Below the pieces are notes generated by a model. The model searched no databases and had not been told where the DNA came from. It saw only the letters and a list, made by a program, of their open reading frames with translations. This document shows, piece by piece, positions 15,393 to 23,447 of a stretch of 64,000 nucleotides of DNA. The translations under genes and the position numbers were made by a program. Origin of the DNA: Salmonirosea aquatica (GTDB taxonomy: Bacteria > Bacteroidota > Bacteroidia > Cytophagales > Spirosomataceae); contig NZ_WHLY01000002.1 in the NCBI RefSeq assembly GCF_009296315.1, positions 3,873,501 to 3,937,500 on the forward strand, in the 5' to 3' direction. Every line of letters begins with the position of its first letter. The stretch's first letter is position 1.

Positions 15393-16541
15393 TTATTCCA
15401 AAAGTCCCATCACGGCGGCATCGCCCATCACAGCCGAGGCCGGACGCGGATGCGCGGCGTTGAAAACTTCCAGGTCGGAACGGGGAAGCGCCTTCACCAG
15501 ACTCTCGTCAATGGTGCCGGTCTTGTCGGTGACTTTGGTCAAATCCAGCTTCAGGTACCGGGCCATAAAAGGGTACATGGCCTTGCGCTTGGAGGGGCCG
15601 TAATCGTGCTTTTCGTCGGCAAAATGAGCGTTCTCCACCCGGTTTTTCTGATCGTACAGCGCATATATTTTCTGGATATGCGGAAACTCCACGTTGGGTA
15701 CGTTGGCTGTCCAGTCGCCCCCGTCAGAAATGAGTAGCATCGGGCGCGGCGCGGCCAGAGCCGCTATCTCGACGTTATTGGTCTGGAACTCGCCCTTCTT
15801 ATGAATCGGCATCCCGCTTTCGCAGGTACAACCCCCGAAGAAATGCGCCGACACCATCACGCAGGGTACGGCTACCTTCACACGCTCGTCGAGGGCCGTG
15901 AGCACAAAAGTTTGGGTACCCCCGCCCGACTCGCCCGTGACACCCACGCGCTCGGGATCGACGCCCGGCTGCGCCAGCAGGAAGTCCAGCGCTCGCATAT
16001 TGTTGATGGTTTGGAGTTTGAGTGCTTTGGGGATTTTGTGTTCGCTCTGCTTGGATTCACCGTAGCCGATCATATCCGTCGTAAGCACGATCGCCCCCAT
16101 CCGCGCCAGCATCGCCGAGCGGATCTGGGTGTATTCGGCCAGGCGCGGGTCGGTGCCGTGGCCATGTGGGCACAGGATGGCCGCGTAGGAGGCCAGCTTA
16201 GCGGTGGGGCGATACAGATTGCCCGTTACAAAGATGCCCGGCATACTTTCAAAGGCGATGTTTTCCACGGTATAGCCATTCATGATCCGCCGACTGTGGA
16301 CGATGGGCTTGGAAGTAGGTTTAGCAGGTAGCGGATACAGGTCCATTCCTTCCAGGATATTGGCCCGGATTTTGTCCGCCCGACTTTTCCATTCCGCTAG
16401 GGTTTTAACCTCATTGTTCTTCAAAAACTCCTTTCCCTGCGCTTCGGTAAAGTAGGCGCCCTGGCAAAGTTCTACCTGGGCAAACAGCGGGTTGTCGAAA
16501 AAGCCAAGGAGTAGGAATATAAGGGTAGAAGTACGCTTCAT
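15393..16541 (-). CDS. Exported alpha/beta hydrolase (acetyl xylan esterase / dienelactone hydrolase-like)
   Basis: A 382-residue protein with a signal peptide ending at 'FDNPLFAQ'. The alpha/beta hydrolase fold shows an oxyanion segment 'AAILCPHGHG', the nucleophile elbow 'GESGGG' (Ser around residue 205), an acidic residue after 'PMLLISDGGD' and a His in 'KHDYGPSKR'. Such proteins in Bacteroidota are often carbohydrate esterases. The ATG at 16541 is preferred to a TTG two codons upstream. No adjacent partner gene is on the same strand except the outer-membrane-like gene 128 bases upstream. Confidence 0.8.
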   Translation of the reverse strand: MKRTSTLIFLLLGFFDNPLFAQVELCQGAYFTEAQGKEFLKNNEVKTLAEWKSRADKIRANILEGMDLYPLPAKPTSKPIVHSRRIMNGYTVENIAFESMPGIFVTGNLYRPTAKLASYAAILCPHGHGTDPRLAEYTQIRSAMLARMGAIVLTTDMIGYGESKQSEHKIPKALKLQTINNMRALDFLLAQPGVDPERVGVTGESGGGTQTFVLTALDERVKVAVPCVMVSAHFFGGCTCESGMPIHKKGEFQTNNVEIAALAAPRPMLLISDGGDWTANVPNVEFPHIQKIYALYDQKNRVENAHFADEKHDYGPSKRKAMYPFMARYLKLDLTKVTDKTGTIDESLVKALPRSDLEVFNAAHPRPASAVMGDAAVMGLLE

Positions 16542-16669
16542 GGTCAATAAAAGAATAAGGAAACAAGGACAAACGCTGGACGAGAATCAGGTAATTCCAT
16601 AAGGCCAATTAGATGCAGTAATACTCTTTCCGGGCCAATTTTACCCTCGAAATATTTGTTTCCAGCATG

Positions 16670-17221
16670 CTACCACAATCCAATTCCGTAAGCAATCCCG
16701 GCCCAGGGTGGAAAACCCGATGCCAGAAAAGGGCTGTACCTTAATTTGATGGTTTGAACTTTTCGGGTGCCTACATAGTGGATACGTAGCCCCGCCAACA
16801 GTTGGGCGGCGACCGTAACTACCCGGTTATTTCGATCGGGTAGCCTGTAGCGGTCTGGAAATAGGGTACCCGCCAGACCGGTTTCGAGGTAGTATTCCCA
16901 CCGATGCTGTTCAGGTCGGGGATCACAGCTTGTTTTTCGGCGATTCAACAAATAACAGTACGTCAAGCCGGTACCCAGAGAATAGGCATGCTGCGCCGTG
17001 CTGACACTTGCCGCTTGCTCATACAGACCAAGTCCGGCGTGAATATTTAAAAATGAACTTTTTCGGTAGCGAAATGGCGTTTCCAGGGCAAACTGAACTC
17101 CCGGACTGGCCCCAAAAGCTTCAAAACTATACGCCCGAATTACGGGTGTGTAGCGGGTTTGGGCCAGCCCGGGGGTAGCCATAAAGAATGCGCAGAGCAA
17201 AATGAACACTTTTGGGAACAT
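16670..17221 (-). CDS. Hypothetical outer-membrane beta-barrel-like protein
   Basis: A 183-residue protein not recognised as a named family. It has a signal peptide ('MFPKVFILLCAFFMATPGLAQ', cleavage about residue 21), then alternating strands rich in aromatic and small residues ('NIHAGLGLYEQAAS', 'YSLGTGLTYCYLL', 'YYLETGLAGTLF') and ends in an aromatic residue (Trp), as outer-membrane barrels often do. It is probably an eight-stranded barrel of unknown role. It faces away from the serine hydrolase gene at 17345. Confidence 0.6.
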   Translation of the reverse strand: MFPKVFILLCAFFMATPGLAQTRYTPVIRAYSFEAFGASPGVQFALETPFRYRKSSFLNIHAGLGLYEQAASVSTAQHAYSLGTGLTYCYLLNRRKTSCDPRPEQHRWEYYLETGLAGTLFPDRYRLPDRNNRVVTVAAQLLAGLRIHYVGTRKVQTIKLRYSPFLASGFPPWAGIAYGIGLW

Positions 17222-17280
17222 AGGCCGGTGCGGATAAGTGCTTCTCCCATAACGCTCAGTTCAGCGATTTTTATTTTATA

Positions 17281-17310
17281 TTGACTTCCAAACCAGCATC
17301 TTTACTTTTC
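17281..17310 (+). promoter_or_regulatory. Promoter of the serine hydrolase gene
   Basis: TTG at 17281-17283, a 19-base spacer, and TACTTTTC at 17303-17310, one base from the Bacteroidota -7 consensus TAnnTTTG. The start codon is 35 bases further downstream. Confidence 0.55.
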
Positions 17311-17344
17311 TGTCACTACCATAGCAATTATTCAAAAAACACTC

Positions 17345-18907
17345 ATGCAGACTCCTCGATCCATTTTCCTAAAAAGCCTGATTTACTGTCTTGTCATTGT
17401 CTGTATTCTGCCGACCCATTCTTTCGCGCAGCAGCCGGTATCGGTCGATTTTAAAAAACTTGACGCCTACTTTGCCAAGGCCCAAAAAACCTGGGGGGTA
17501 CCCGGTATGTCCGTGGGTATCGTGAAAGACGGCAAGGTCGTATTTGAGAAAGGGTACGGCGTTGCCAAGCAGGGTACCTCGACGCCGGTGGACGACAAAA
17601 CGATGTACGCCATCGCGTCCAATTCCAAGGCTTTTACTTCGGCGCTCATCGGGATGCTGGTGCAGGAAGGCAAGCTTAACTGGGACGACAAAGTGCGCAA
17701 GTACCTGCCCTACTTTGCCCTGTACGACACTTATGCCGGTGAGAACGCCACCATCCGCGATATTCTGAGTCATCGCGTGGGGTTGGGTACCTTCAGTGGC
17801 GATATTATTTGGTATAATTCTGACTTGACCTCCGAAGAAATCATCCGGCGGGTCAGGTACCTACCTCCCGGCTACGAATTTCGGGCGGGCTATGGCTACT
17901 CCAATGTGATGTTTATTACGGCGGGCGAAATCATCAAAACCGTCACGGGCAAGTCGTGGTACCAGAACGTGAAAGAACGCATCCTCGACCCGCTGGGTAT
18001 GACTCGTACCGTGGTCAATACCGATCAGGTGGCCAAAATGGGCAATGCGGCTACGCCTCACGCCCTGGCCGATAATAAGGTCAATGTACCTATTCCCTAC
18101 ACCAGCTGGGAGGAAATTGCGTCCACGGGCGGGTTGTTTTCCTGCGTGGATGATCTGACCAAATGGATGATTTTTAACCTCAATAATGGTATCAACGGAA
18201 AGGATACCTTACTTACAGCCAGTACCCGGAATATGGTCTGGACGGTGCACAACAGTTTTGGCGTGGATCGCACCAAACCCAATGACCTGGGTACTGCTTT
18301 TTCGGGTTACGGCCTCGGCTGGGGATTGCGCGATTATCAGGGCCACCTGAAAGTGTCCCACACGGGCGGCTACGACGGCATGATCAGCTCCGTGAGCATG
18401 CTGCCCGACCAGAAACTGGGCGTAGTTGTATTGACTAACGGCCTGAAAGCACCCATCAACGCCTTGGCGCACTACACGTTCGATGCGTTTCTGGGTCGCC
18501 CCGAAACCGACTGGTCGCAGAAAGACCTGGACCGCACCAATCAGAACTACGCCAGCGATACCCGGATCGCCGAGCGGAAAGCCAGCCGCCTTTTGAACAC
18601 CAAACCCAGCCTACCCTTGAGTACTTACGAGGGTACCTACCATACCGATGTGTACGGCGACATGACGGTAAAGCAAGTTAACGGCGCGCTGGAAATTGAG
18701 TTTGAACACAGCCCTACGCTCAACTCCAAGCTGTCGCACTGGCATTACGATACCTTCAAGATGGAGTGGAAAACGCCCCGCCCGTGGTTTTCATTTGGCA
18801 CCGTCAAGTTCACGACCGACAACAACCAAAAGGTAACGGGCATCGAGTTCGATGTACCCAATGATGATTTCTGGTTTTATGAATTGAACGCGAAGAAGGT
18901 GCAGTAG
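17345..18907 (+). CDS. Exported serine hydrolase, class C beta-lactamase fold, with C-terminal DUF3471-like domain
   Basis: A 520-residue protein with a signal peptide (about 1-29, ending 'THSFAQ'). The penicillin-binding catalytic set is present: 'SNSK' (Ser/Lys, SxxK, about residue 93), 'YGYSN' (YxN, about 180) and 'HTGG' (about 340). This is the beta-lactamase/DD-peptidase fold, commonly annotated as serine hydrolase; esterase, peptidase or beta-lactamase activity cannot be separated by sequence. The last 110 or so residues ('YEGTYHTDVYGDMTVKQVNGALEIEF') resemble DUF3471. A promoter with TTG-N19-TACTTTTC precedes it. Confidence 0.88.
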   Translation: MQTPRSIFLKSLIYCLVIVCILPTHSFAQQPVSVDFKKLDAYFAKAQKTWGVPGMSVGIVKDGKVVFEKGYGVAKQGTSTPVDDKTMYAIASNSKAFTSALIGMLVQEGKLNWDDKVRKYLPYFALYDTYAGENATIRDILSHRVGLGTFSGDIIWYNSDLTSEEIIRRVRYLPPGYEFRAGYGYSNVMFITAGEIIKTVTGKSWYQNVKERILDPLGMTRTVVNTDQVAKMGNAATPHALADNKVNVPIPYTSWEEIASTGGLFSCVDDLTKWMIFNLNNGINGKDTLLTASTRNMVWTVHNSFGVDRTKPNDLGTAFSGYGLGWGLRDYQGHLKVSHTGGYDGMISSVSMLPDQKLGVVVLTNGLKAPINALAHYTFDAFLGRPETDWSQKDLDRTNQNYASDTRIAERKASRLLNTKPSLPLSTYEGTYHTDVYGDMTVKQVNGALEIEFEHSPTLNSKLSHWHYDTFKMEWKTPRPWFSFGTVKFTTDNNQKVTGIEFDVPNDDFWFYELNAKKVQ

Positions 18908-18938
18908 AAGCTTTTGTAACGGATTTTAAAAACACACC

Positions 18939-19904
18939 ATGAAAAGCAGACTTTTGGTAGGTTTGGGTACCCTGGCATTGTTGGCAGGTTGCTCGTCTCA
19001 TTCCTCCAAAGATTATTCTCTCGATCCCGGTATTCCACGCGTAGAAACGCCCGATTCACAAATTGCCTACATCCGCACAAAATGGATGAATGAGAAGCAT
19101 GTCGAAACGGCTTTTTTCGATAACCAGGATCGTCCGCTGGAAGTATTTCGCTTTGGCCGCACCAGCGTGAAGACCCTGAATCGCTATGAAGGAGAGAAAA
19201 ATACCAGGACGATTAGGTACTACCATAGTGACAGCTCTCCCTTTGGCTGGATTGATGTTGACACTCTGCGCAGGACGTATGATTCCAAAGATCGTGTGAT
19301 AGTTGAATCGCATACCTACAGCAGCAGCTATAGCGATAAGAACCCCAAAGAAAACTATTATAAACGCTATCTCGATTATACAACCGAAGGTGATACCATG
19401 ATAACAAAACAAGAGAGGGGTTTTGAATATATAGATTCATCAACCGTAGCAGATGTTGACCGCTGGGAAAAGAATAGCACTCGACGTCTCGGGCGTCACT
19501 ATCGGTTGTACATCACGAAGGTACCTTCCTACCCACCTGATACGGTGTATCATTTCTCCCAGCGCTTTGCCTATGATTCGACCGGAAAACTAGCTTTGAC
19601 TTGGTTTGACTATAAACGTCCAGGAGGTTTTGTGCCCGGTGGAGCCGAAACCATTTGGTATCGGTATGATGTGCTAAATCGCTTAACAGAAGAGCGGCAT
19701 TATACGGGCGATGTGATCAAATTTTTTGAAAAGAGCGGGTTAGATGTTTCGGTTTCCGCCATGCAGCAGGACAGTTGGTACAGTAAAAATACCTTTGCGA
19801 TTGATTCTGCTTTACGCAAAAACAAAGATTATTTTTCTGTCAAATACCGTTACGAAACATTTGATCATGAAAAACACCTTCCCCTGAAAATTCCGACCAA
19901 TTAA
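18939..19904 (+). CDS. Hypothetical lipoprotein
   Basis: A 321-residue protein. 'MKSRLLVGLGTLALLAGCSS' is a signal peptide with lipobox LAGC (Cys18). The rest is rich in Tyr, Arg, Asp and Ser with repeated short strands such as 'TKWMNEKHVETAFFDNQDRPLEVFRF', 'YDSKDRVIVES', 'FAYDSTGKLALTWFDY', which recall the YD/RHS-like beta-strand pattern of bacterial wrapping proteins, though without a true repeat motif. I do not recognise the family. It lies 31 bases after the serine hydrolase on the same strand and may be cotranscribed. Confidence 0.7.
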   Translation: MKSRLLVGLGTLALLAGCSSHSSKDYSLDPGIPRVETPDSQIAYIRTKWMNEKHVETAFFDNQDRPLEVFRFGRTSVKTLNRYEGEKNTRTIRYYHSDSSPFGWIDVDTLRRTYDSKDRVIVESHTYSSSYSDKNPKENYYKRYLDYTTEGDTMITKQERGFEYIDSSTVADVDRWEKNSTRRLGRHYRLYITKVPSYPPDTVYHFSQRFAYDSTGKLALTWFDYKRPGGFVPGGAETIWYRYDVLNRLTEERHYTGDVIKFFEKSGLDVSVSAMQQDSWYSKNTFAIDSALRKNKDYFSVKYRYETFDHEKHLPLKIPTN

Positions 19905-19920
19905 GCCAGAAAAACTTGTC

Positions 19921-20442
19921 CTAAATCACCCGAATTACCTTCACAAAGCGGGTTTCATAGTACCCTTCCAAGGGCGTAACCGTCACGGAGTATTGCTTGC
20001 CGGAAGTAGAATGAATGAACTCCAAGCCGTCACGATCGTTTTTGACCACAATGCCAATATGCCCTACGGTACCACTTTCGGGATCGGTACCCGTAAAAAG
20101 CACCAGATCGCCGGGAGCGGCACTGTCTACCTCGACGGGGGTACCTACATCGGTGAAGTTGACCGAAGAGCGGGGTACCTCGATGCCAAAATGCGTGTAG
20201 ACGTGGCTGATAAAACCGGAGCAATCAAAACCTTTTTCGGGATCGCTCGATCCGTAGCGGTAAGGTACCCCATAAAATAACTTAGCGTATTCGACCAGTT
20301 CCTGGCCCATCGTATGAGTTCCTCGATCAGCAACCAAGGAGGTCTCAAAGGGCTGGGGGTCCAGAGTCGTAAAGTTTTGGCGGGCCTGATGGATTACCGT
20401 CAGCAGTAGCCCCAGGCCTATGATTGAAAGGATATATTTCAT
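19921..20442 (-). CDS. NlpC/P60-family cell-wall peptidase
   Basis: A 173-residue enzyme with an N-terminal hydrophobic segment ('YILSIIGLGLLLTVI') that acts as a signal or anchor. The NlpC/P60 catalytic set is visible: Cys in 'GFDCSGFISHVY', His in 'GHIGIVV', and a third polar residue in 'FIHSTSGK'. These enzymes cut gamma-D-glutamyl-diaminopimelate bonds in peptidoglycan. The start at 20442 was preferred because the longer frame from 20511 adds a non-signal-like extension. It is convergent with the lipoprotein gene, and 276 bases separate it from the divergent amidohydrolase. Confidence 0.88.
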   Translation of the reverse strand: MKYILSIIGLGLLLTVIHQARQNFTTLDPQPFETSLVADRGTHTMGQELVEYAKLFYGVPYRYGSSDPEKGFDCSGFISHVYTHFGIEVPRSSVNFTDVGTPVEVDSAAPGDLVLFTGTDPESGTVGHIGIVVKNDRDGLEFIHSTSGKQYSVTVTPLEGYYETRFVKVIRVI

Positions 20443-20718
20443 GATTCTCAGGTTTAGTCCAGCCGAGGCCGGATGCGAATAAGTAGAAAATTTAGCGTGC
20501 CTGCCAGGCACGGATTTTCGGCTATGTTCCTTATTCCTAACCCTATACTGGTGCGTTACGTTCCGCTGCCCGGTCGATCCATGGGCCAGAGGGCGGCTTT
20601 TTCATCCGTATCTGTAGTAATCACTTTGGGAAAATAAGCGTTAGAAATGCGGCAAACCGGCTTTTATCACTAGCAAAACCAAGGCTTCAGATTCAGGTAC
20701 CTTTTGTCCAATTCATCT

Positions 20719-22002
20719 ATGCATCTGCTCCGATTTCTCCCCCTGTTTTTCCTATGTACCCTGGCCTGCAAAAGCCAGCAGCGCTCAGCGGATGGCTACC
20801 AGGCCTTCACTGGCGCCACGATCATCGATGGGAGCGGAGGTACCCCCATTCCCGATGGTGTTTTGCTCTTGCAAAATGGAAAGGTAGTGGCGGTAGGTAC
20901 CCAGCAGAATGTTACGATTCCAACCCATGCGATTCGTCACGACGTGACCGGTAAAACCATAATTCCTGGTATTATCAATGCTCACGGTCACGTTGGCGAC
21001 GTGCAGGGGATCGAGGGAGGGCATTATTCGGCCCAAACGATCAAGGACAATCTGGCGTTGTACGCGCGTTATGGCATCACGACCGTCGTGAGCCTGGGTG
21101 GAGATAGAGAAGCCGCTGTGCCCCTCCGGGCGGTGAATGATACCACCGCGACTCAACGGGCCCGCATGTTCATTGCCGGAGAGGTAATTACGGGCAATAC
21201 ACCCGCTGAGGCGCTGGAGGTGATTGACAAAAATCACGCGATGGGTGTAGATTTCATGAAGATCCGGGTGGATGACAACCTGGGTACTTCGCCCAAAATG
21301 ACCAAAGAAGTATACCGCGCGGTAATCAAACGTTCGCATGAGCTGGGCTACAAAATCGCCACCCACATGTACTACCTCGACGACGCCAAAAAGCTACTCG
21401 ACGCGGGTACCGACCTGCTGGCCCACAGCGTCCGCGACCTACCCGTGGATAGCGCTTTCATAAAATCAATTCAGGAGAAAAAGGTACCTTACTGCCCTAC
21501 CTTTACCCGCGAGCTTTCGACCTACGTGTACGGTGATACGGCCGATTTTTTTACCGATCCCTTCTTCCTGCGGGCGTATGACCAAACGACCATCCAGCCT
21601 CTGCTCGACCCCGCCCGACAGGCGCAGGTGCGCAACAGCAAGAGCGCCAAAACCTACAAGCAGCAGCTACCTACCGCAATGGCGAATTTGAAAACCCTCA
21701 GCGACGCCGGGGTACCCATCGTATTCGGGACCGACAGTGGTATCCCGACCCGTTTCATGGGGTACTTTGAGCATCTGGAAATGACGATGATGGCCGATGC
21801 AGGACTCACACCGATGCAAATCATCGTGTCGGCCAGCAAAAATGCGGCCGAGTACCTGGGGTTAAAAGATGTAGGTACCTTGTCGCCCGGCCATTGGGCT
21901 GACTTCCTGGTGCTGGATGCCGATCCGCTGGTCGACATCCGGAACGTACGAAAAATGGAAAGTGTGTATATCGGGGGAGAAAAAGTAGCAGACAAGCCGT
22001 AG
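20719..22002 (+). CDS. Lipoprotein amidohydrolase (imidazolonepropionase/prolidase-like)
   Basis: A 427-residue metal-dependent hydrolase. The N-terminus has a lipobox near 'LCTLACKS'. Metal ligands expected for the superfamily are seen: HxH in 'INAHGHVGD', later His in 'IATHMYYLDDA' and 'LLAHSVRDLP', and the Asp in 'VFGTDSGIP'. C-terminal 'GTLSPGHWADFLVLDADPL' is the typical closing beta sandwich. Related proteins include Xaa-Arg/Pro dipeptidases and imidazolonepropionase; the substrate is unknown. ATG at 20719 is taken as start rather than the TTG at 20704. Confidence 0.87.
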   Translation: MHLLRFLPLFFLCTLACKSQQRSADGYQAFTGATIIDGSGGTPIPDGVLLLQNGKVVAVGTQQNVTIPTHAIRHDVTGKTIIPGIINAHGHVGDVQGIEGGHYSAQTIKDNLALYARYGITTVVSLGGDREAAVPLRAVNDTTATQRARMFIAGEVITGNTPAEALEVIDKNHAMGVDFMKIRVDDNLGTSPKMTKEVYRAVIKRSHELGYKIATHMYYLDDAKKLLDAGTDLLAHSVRDLPVDSAFIKSIQEKKVPYCPTFTRELSTYVYGDTADFFTDPFFLRAYDQTTIQPLLDPARQAQVRNSKSAKTYKQQLPTAMANLKTLSDAGVPIVFGTDSGIPTRFMGYFEHLEMTMMADAGLTPMQIIVSASKNAAEYLGLKDVGTLSPGHWADFLVLDADPLVDIRNVRKMESVYIGGEKVADKP

Positions 22003-22071
22003 GTTCGGTTTGTAGAGGCTTCTTTGAAACTACAAACCCGTTTTTCTATACGGACAGCAGAAGATGACCGT

Positions 22072-22079
22072 TACTTTTG
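22072..22079 (+). promoter_or_regulatory. -7 box upstream of the GAF gene
   Basis: TACTTTTG fits TAnnTTTG exactly and lies 54 bases before the start at 22134. No clear -33 TTG/TTTG is present at the expected distance, so this is a half-supported promoter. Confidence 0.4.
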
Positions 22080-22133
22080 TAGATATTCGTGAAGTTTAAT
22101 TAACATCCAGAATCATTAATCTATTACCTACCT

Positions 22134-22604
22134 ATGGCTACCCAAACCGAATCCATTATAGACGCCCTGCCCTCCGATGCTGCGTCGCTCGATTGGCAGC
22201 AAATTCTCACCGATACCATCGCTGCTTTTGATTGTACCACGGGCACCATCCATACCCTAGATCAAGAAACCCAGCTGCTAATGCTACGGGCGCAACAGGG
22301 CATTCCCGAATTTTTACTGCCCAAAATGTCCCAGATTCCCATTGGCAAAGGCATGGCGGGCATTGCAGCCGAACGCCGGGAAGCTGTGGAAATGTGCAAT
22401 CTACAGACCGACGAGTCGGGGGTGGCCCGTCCGTCGGCGAAGGAAACCAAAGTAGAAGGGTCGCTCGCCGCACCGATGCTCCTGGATGGTGAATTGTATG
22501 GCGTCCTGGGTATTGCCAAACCCGTTCCGTACGACTTCAGCGAAACCGAAATCAGCGCTTTGATGCAGCTTGGGCAAGAAATCAGCCGCCTTCTTAGTCA
22601 GTAA
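22134..22604 (+). CDS. Stand-alone GAF-domain protein
   Basis: A 156-residue protein that is essentially one GAF domain (about 12-155): 'DTIAAFDCTTGTIHTLDQETQLLMLRAQQGIPEF', 'IPIGKGMAGIAAERREAVEMCNLQTD', and 'SLAAPMLLDGELYGVLGIAKP'. GAF domains bind small ligands or act as redox sensors. There are two Cys (in 'FDCTTG' and 'MCNL'), but not the CxxC arrangement of fRMsr methionine sulfoxide reductase, so a sensor or accessory role is more likely. It is 57 bases upstream of a chemoreceptor-like membrane protein and may be cotranscribed with it. Confidence 0.82.
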   Translation: MATQTESIIDALPSDAASLDWQQILTDTIAAFDCTTGTIHTLDQETQLLMLRAQQGIPEFLLPKMSQIPIGKGMAGIAAERREAVEMCNLQTDESGVARPSAKETKVEGSLAAPMLLDGELYGVLGIAKPVPYDFSETEISALMQLGQEISRLLSQ

Positions 22605-22661
22605 TCCCACCAAAACGGTCCTGGGCAGGCATCCGGAAGTCCGTTTGAGTAATTCTTTTTT

Positions 22662-23345
22662 ATGAAATGGACTTTTGTCATTCAGCAAAAAATGAAGGCC
22701 GCGCTCCTGCTCGGTTGCATCATGGTGTTGGTATTGGTGAGCGTTCTGCTTTCGCGAAGCAATATCGAAGGAATCGACAAATCCTTTTCATCCCTTTACG
22801 CCGATCGGCTGATTCCAACCACCGACATTGTCTATCTGACGGAAAGCCTGTACCAAAAGCGGTTGCTAATGGAAAAGCAGTTTATGGCGCGGGAAGAAAA
22901 TTCTTGGGAGAATGTCAGCAGCCAGCTGCACGCCCATAACCAGCGGATCGATTCGCTGGTGGGGGAATTTAAAAAAACGTATCTGGTCAAAAATGAATTG
23001 GTCAGCCTTCGGGCCTTCCAGAGCCGGCATAGCGAGTATGCCCGGATGGAACAGAAAATCGTGAGTCTGGGAAAAGCTGGCAACCCGTCGGCGGGCCTCG
23101 CCCTGCATGCAAACCAGGGCAATGTATTGTTTCAGAAAACAATGACCCGACTTCGGGAGCTCACTCAGATTCAGTCGTCGGTGGGTAAGGAGTTATTACG
23201 AAAATCTCACCGGGATGTTCTGCAATTTGTATTCCTGTCCACCATCCAGATCGTGATGGTGATTGTGATTGGACTGATGGTACTGGGTCTGATCCGAAGC
23301 TCGAAAATGATCCATAGCAAATCGGAGCCATTCCATTTGAATTAA
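22662..23345 (+). CDS. Four-helix-bundle sensor membrane protein without output domain (4HB_MCP-like)
   Basis: A 227-residue protein with two membrane helices (about 14-32 and 190-212) framing a helical periplasmic domain of about 155 residues ('NIEGIDKSFSSLYADRLIPTTDIVYLTESLYQKRLLMEKQF'), which resembles the ligand-binding four-helix bundle of methyl-accepting chemotaxis proteins. It ends about 15 residues after the second helix, so the HAMP and signalling domains are absent. Related short proteins occur in Bacteroidota. It may work with the GAF protein upstream; this is inference. A strong terminator follows. Confidence 0.7.
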   Translation: MKWTFVIQQKMKAALLLGCIMVLVLVSVLLSRSNIEGIDKSFSSLYADRLIPTTDIVYLTESLYQKRLLMEKQFMAREENSWENVSSQLHAHNQRIDSLVGEFKKTYLVKNELVSLRAFQSRHSEYARMEQKIVSLGKAGNPSAGLALHANQGNVLFQKTMTRLRELTQIQSSVGKELLRKSHRDVLQFVFLSTIQIVMVIVIGLMVLGLIRSSKMIHSKSEPFHLN

Positions 23346-23367
23346 TTAAAGGTACCCCCTAATACAA

Positions 23368-23400
23368 GAAACTCCGGCCAATCTGACCGGAGTTTCTGCA
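23368..23400. terminator. Bidirectional terminator between convergent genes
   Basis: A perfect 10-bp stem GAAACTCCGG (23368-23377) with CCGGAGTTTC (23387-23396) and a 9-base loop, lying between the convergent chemoreceptor-like gene and the DUF6600 gene. Confidence 0.8.
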
Positions 23401-23447
23401 TTATTTGCTAATTCGATTTGTTAGGTGGGTTTATAAGACTTTCGTCA

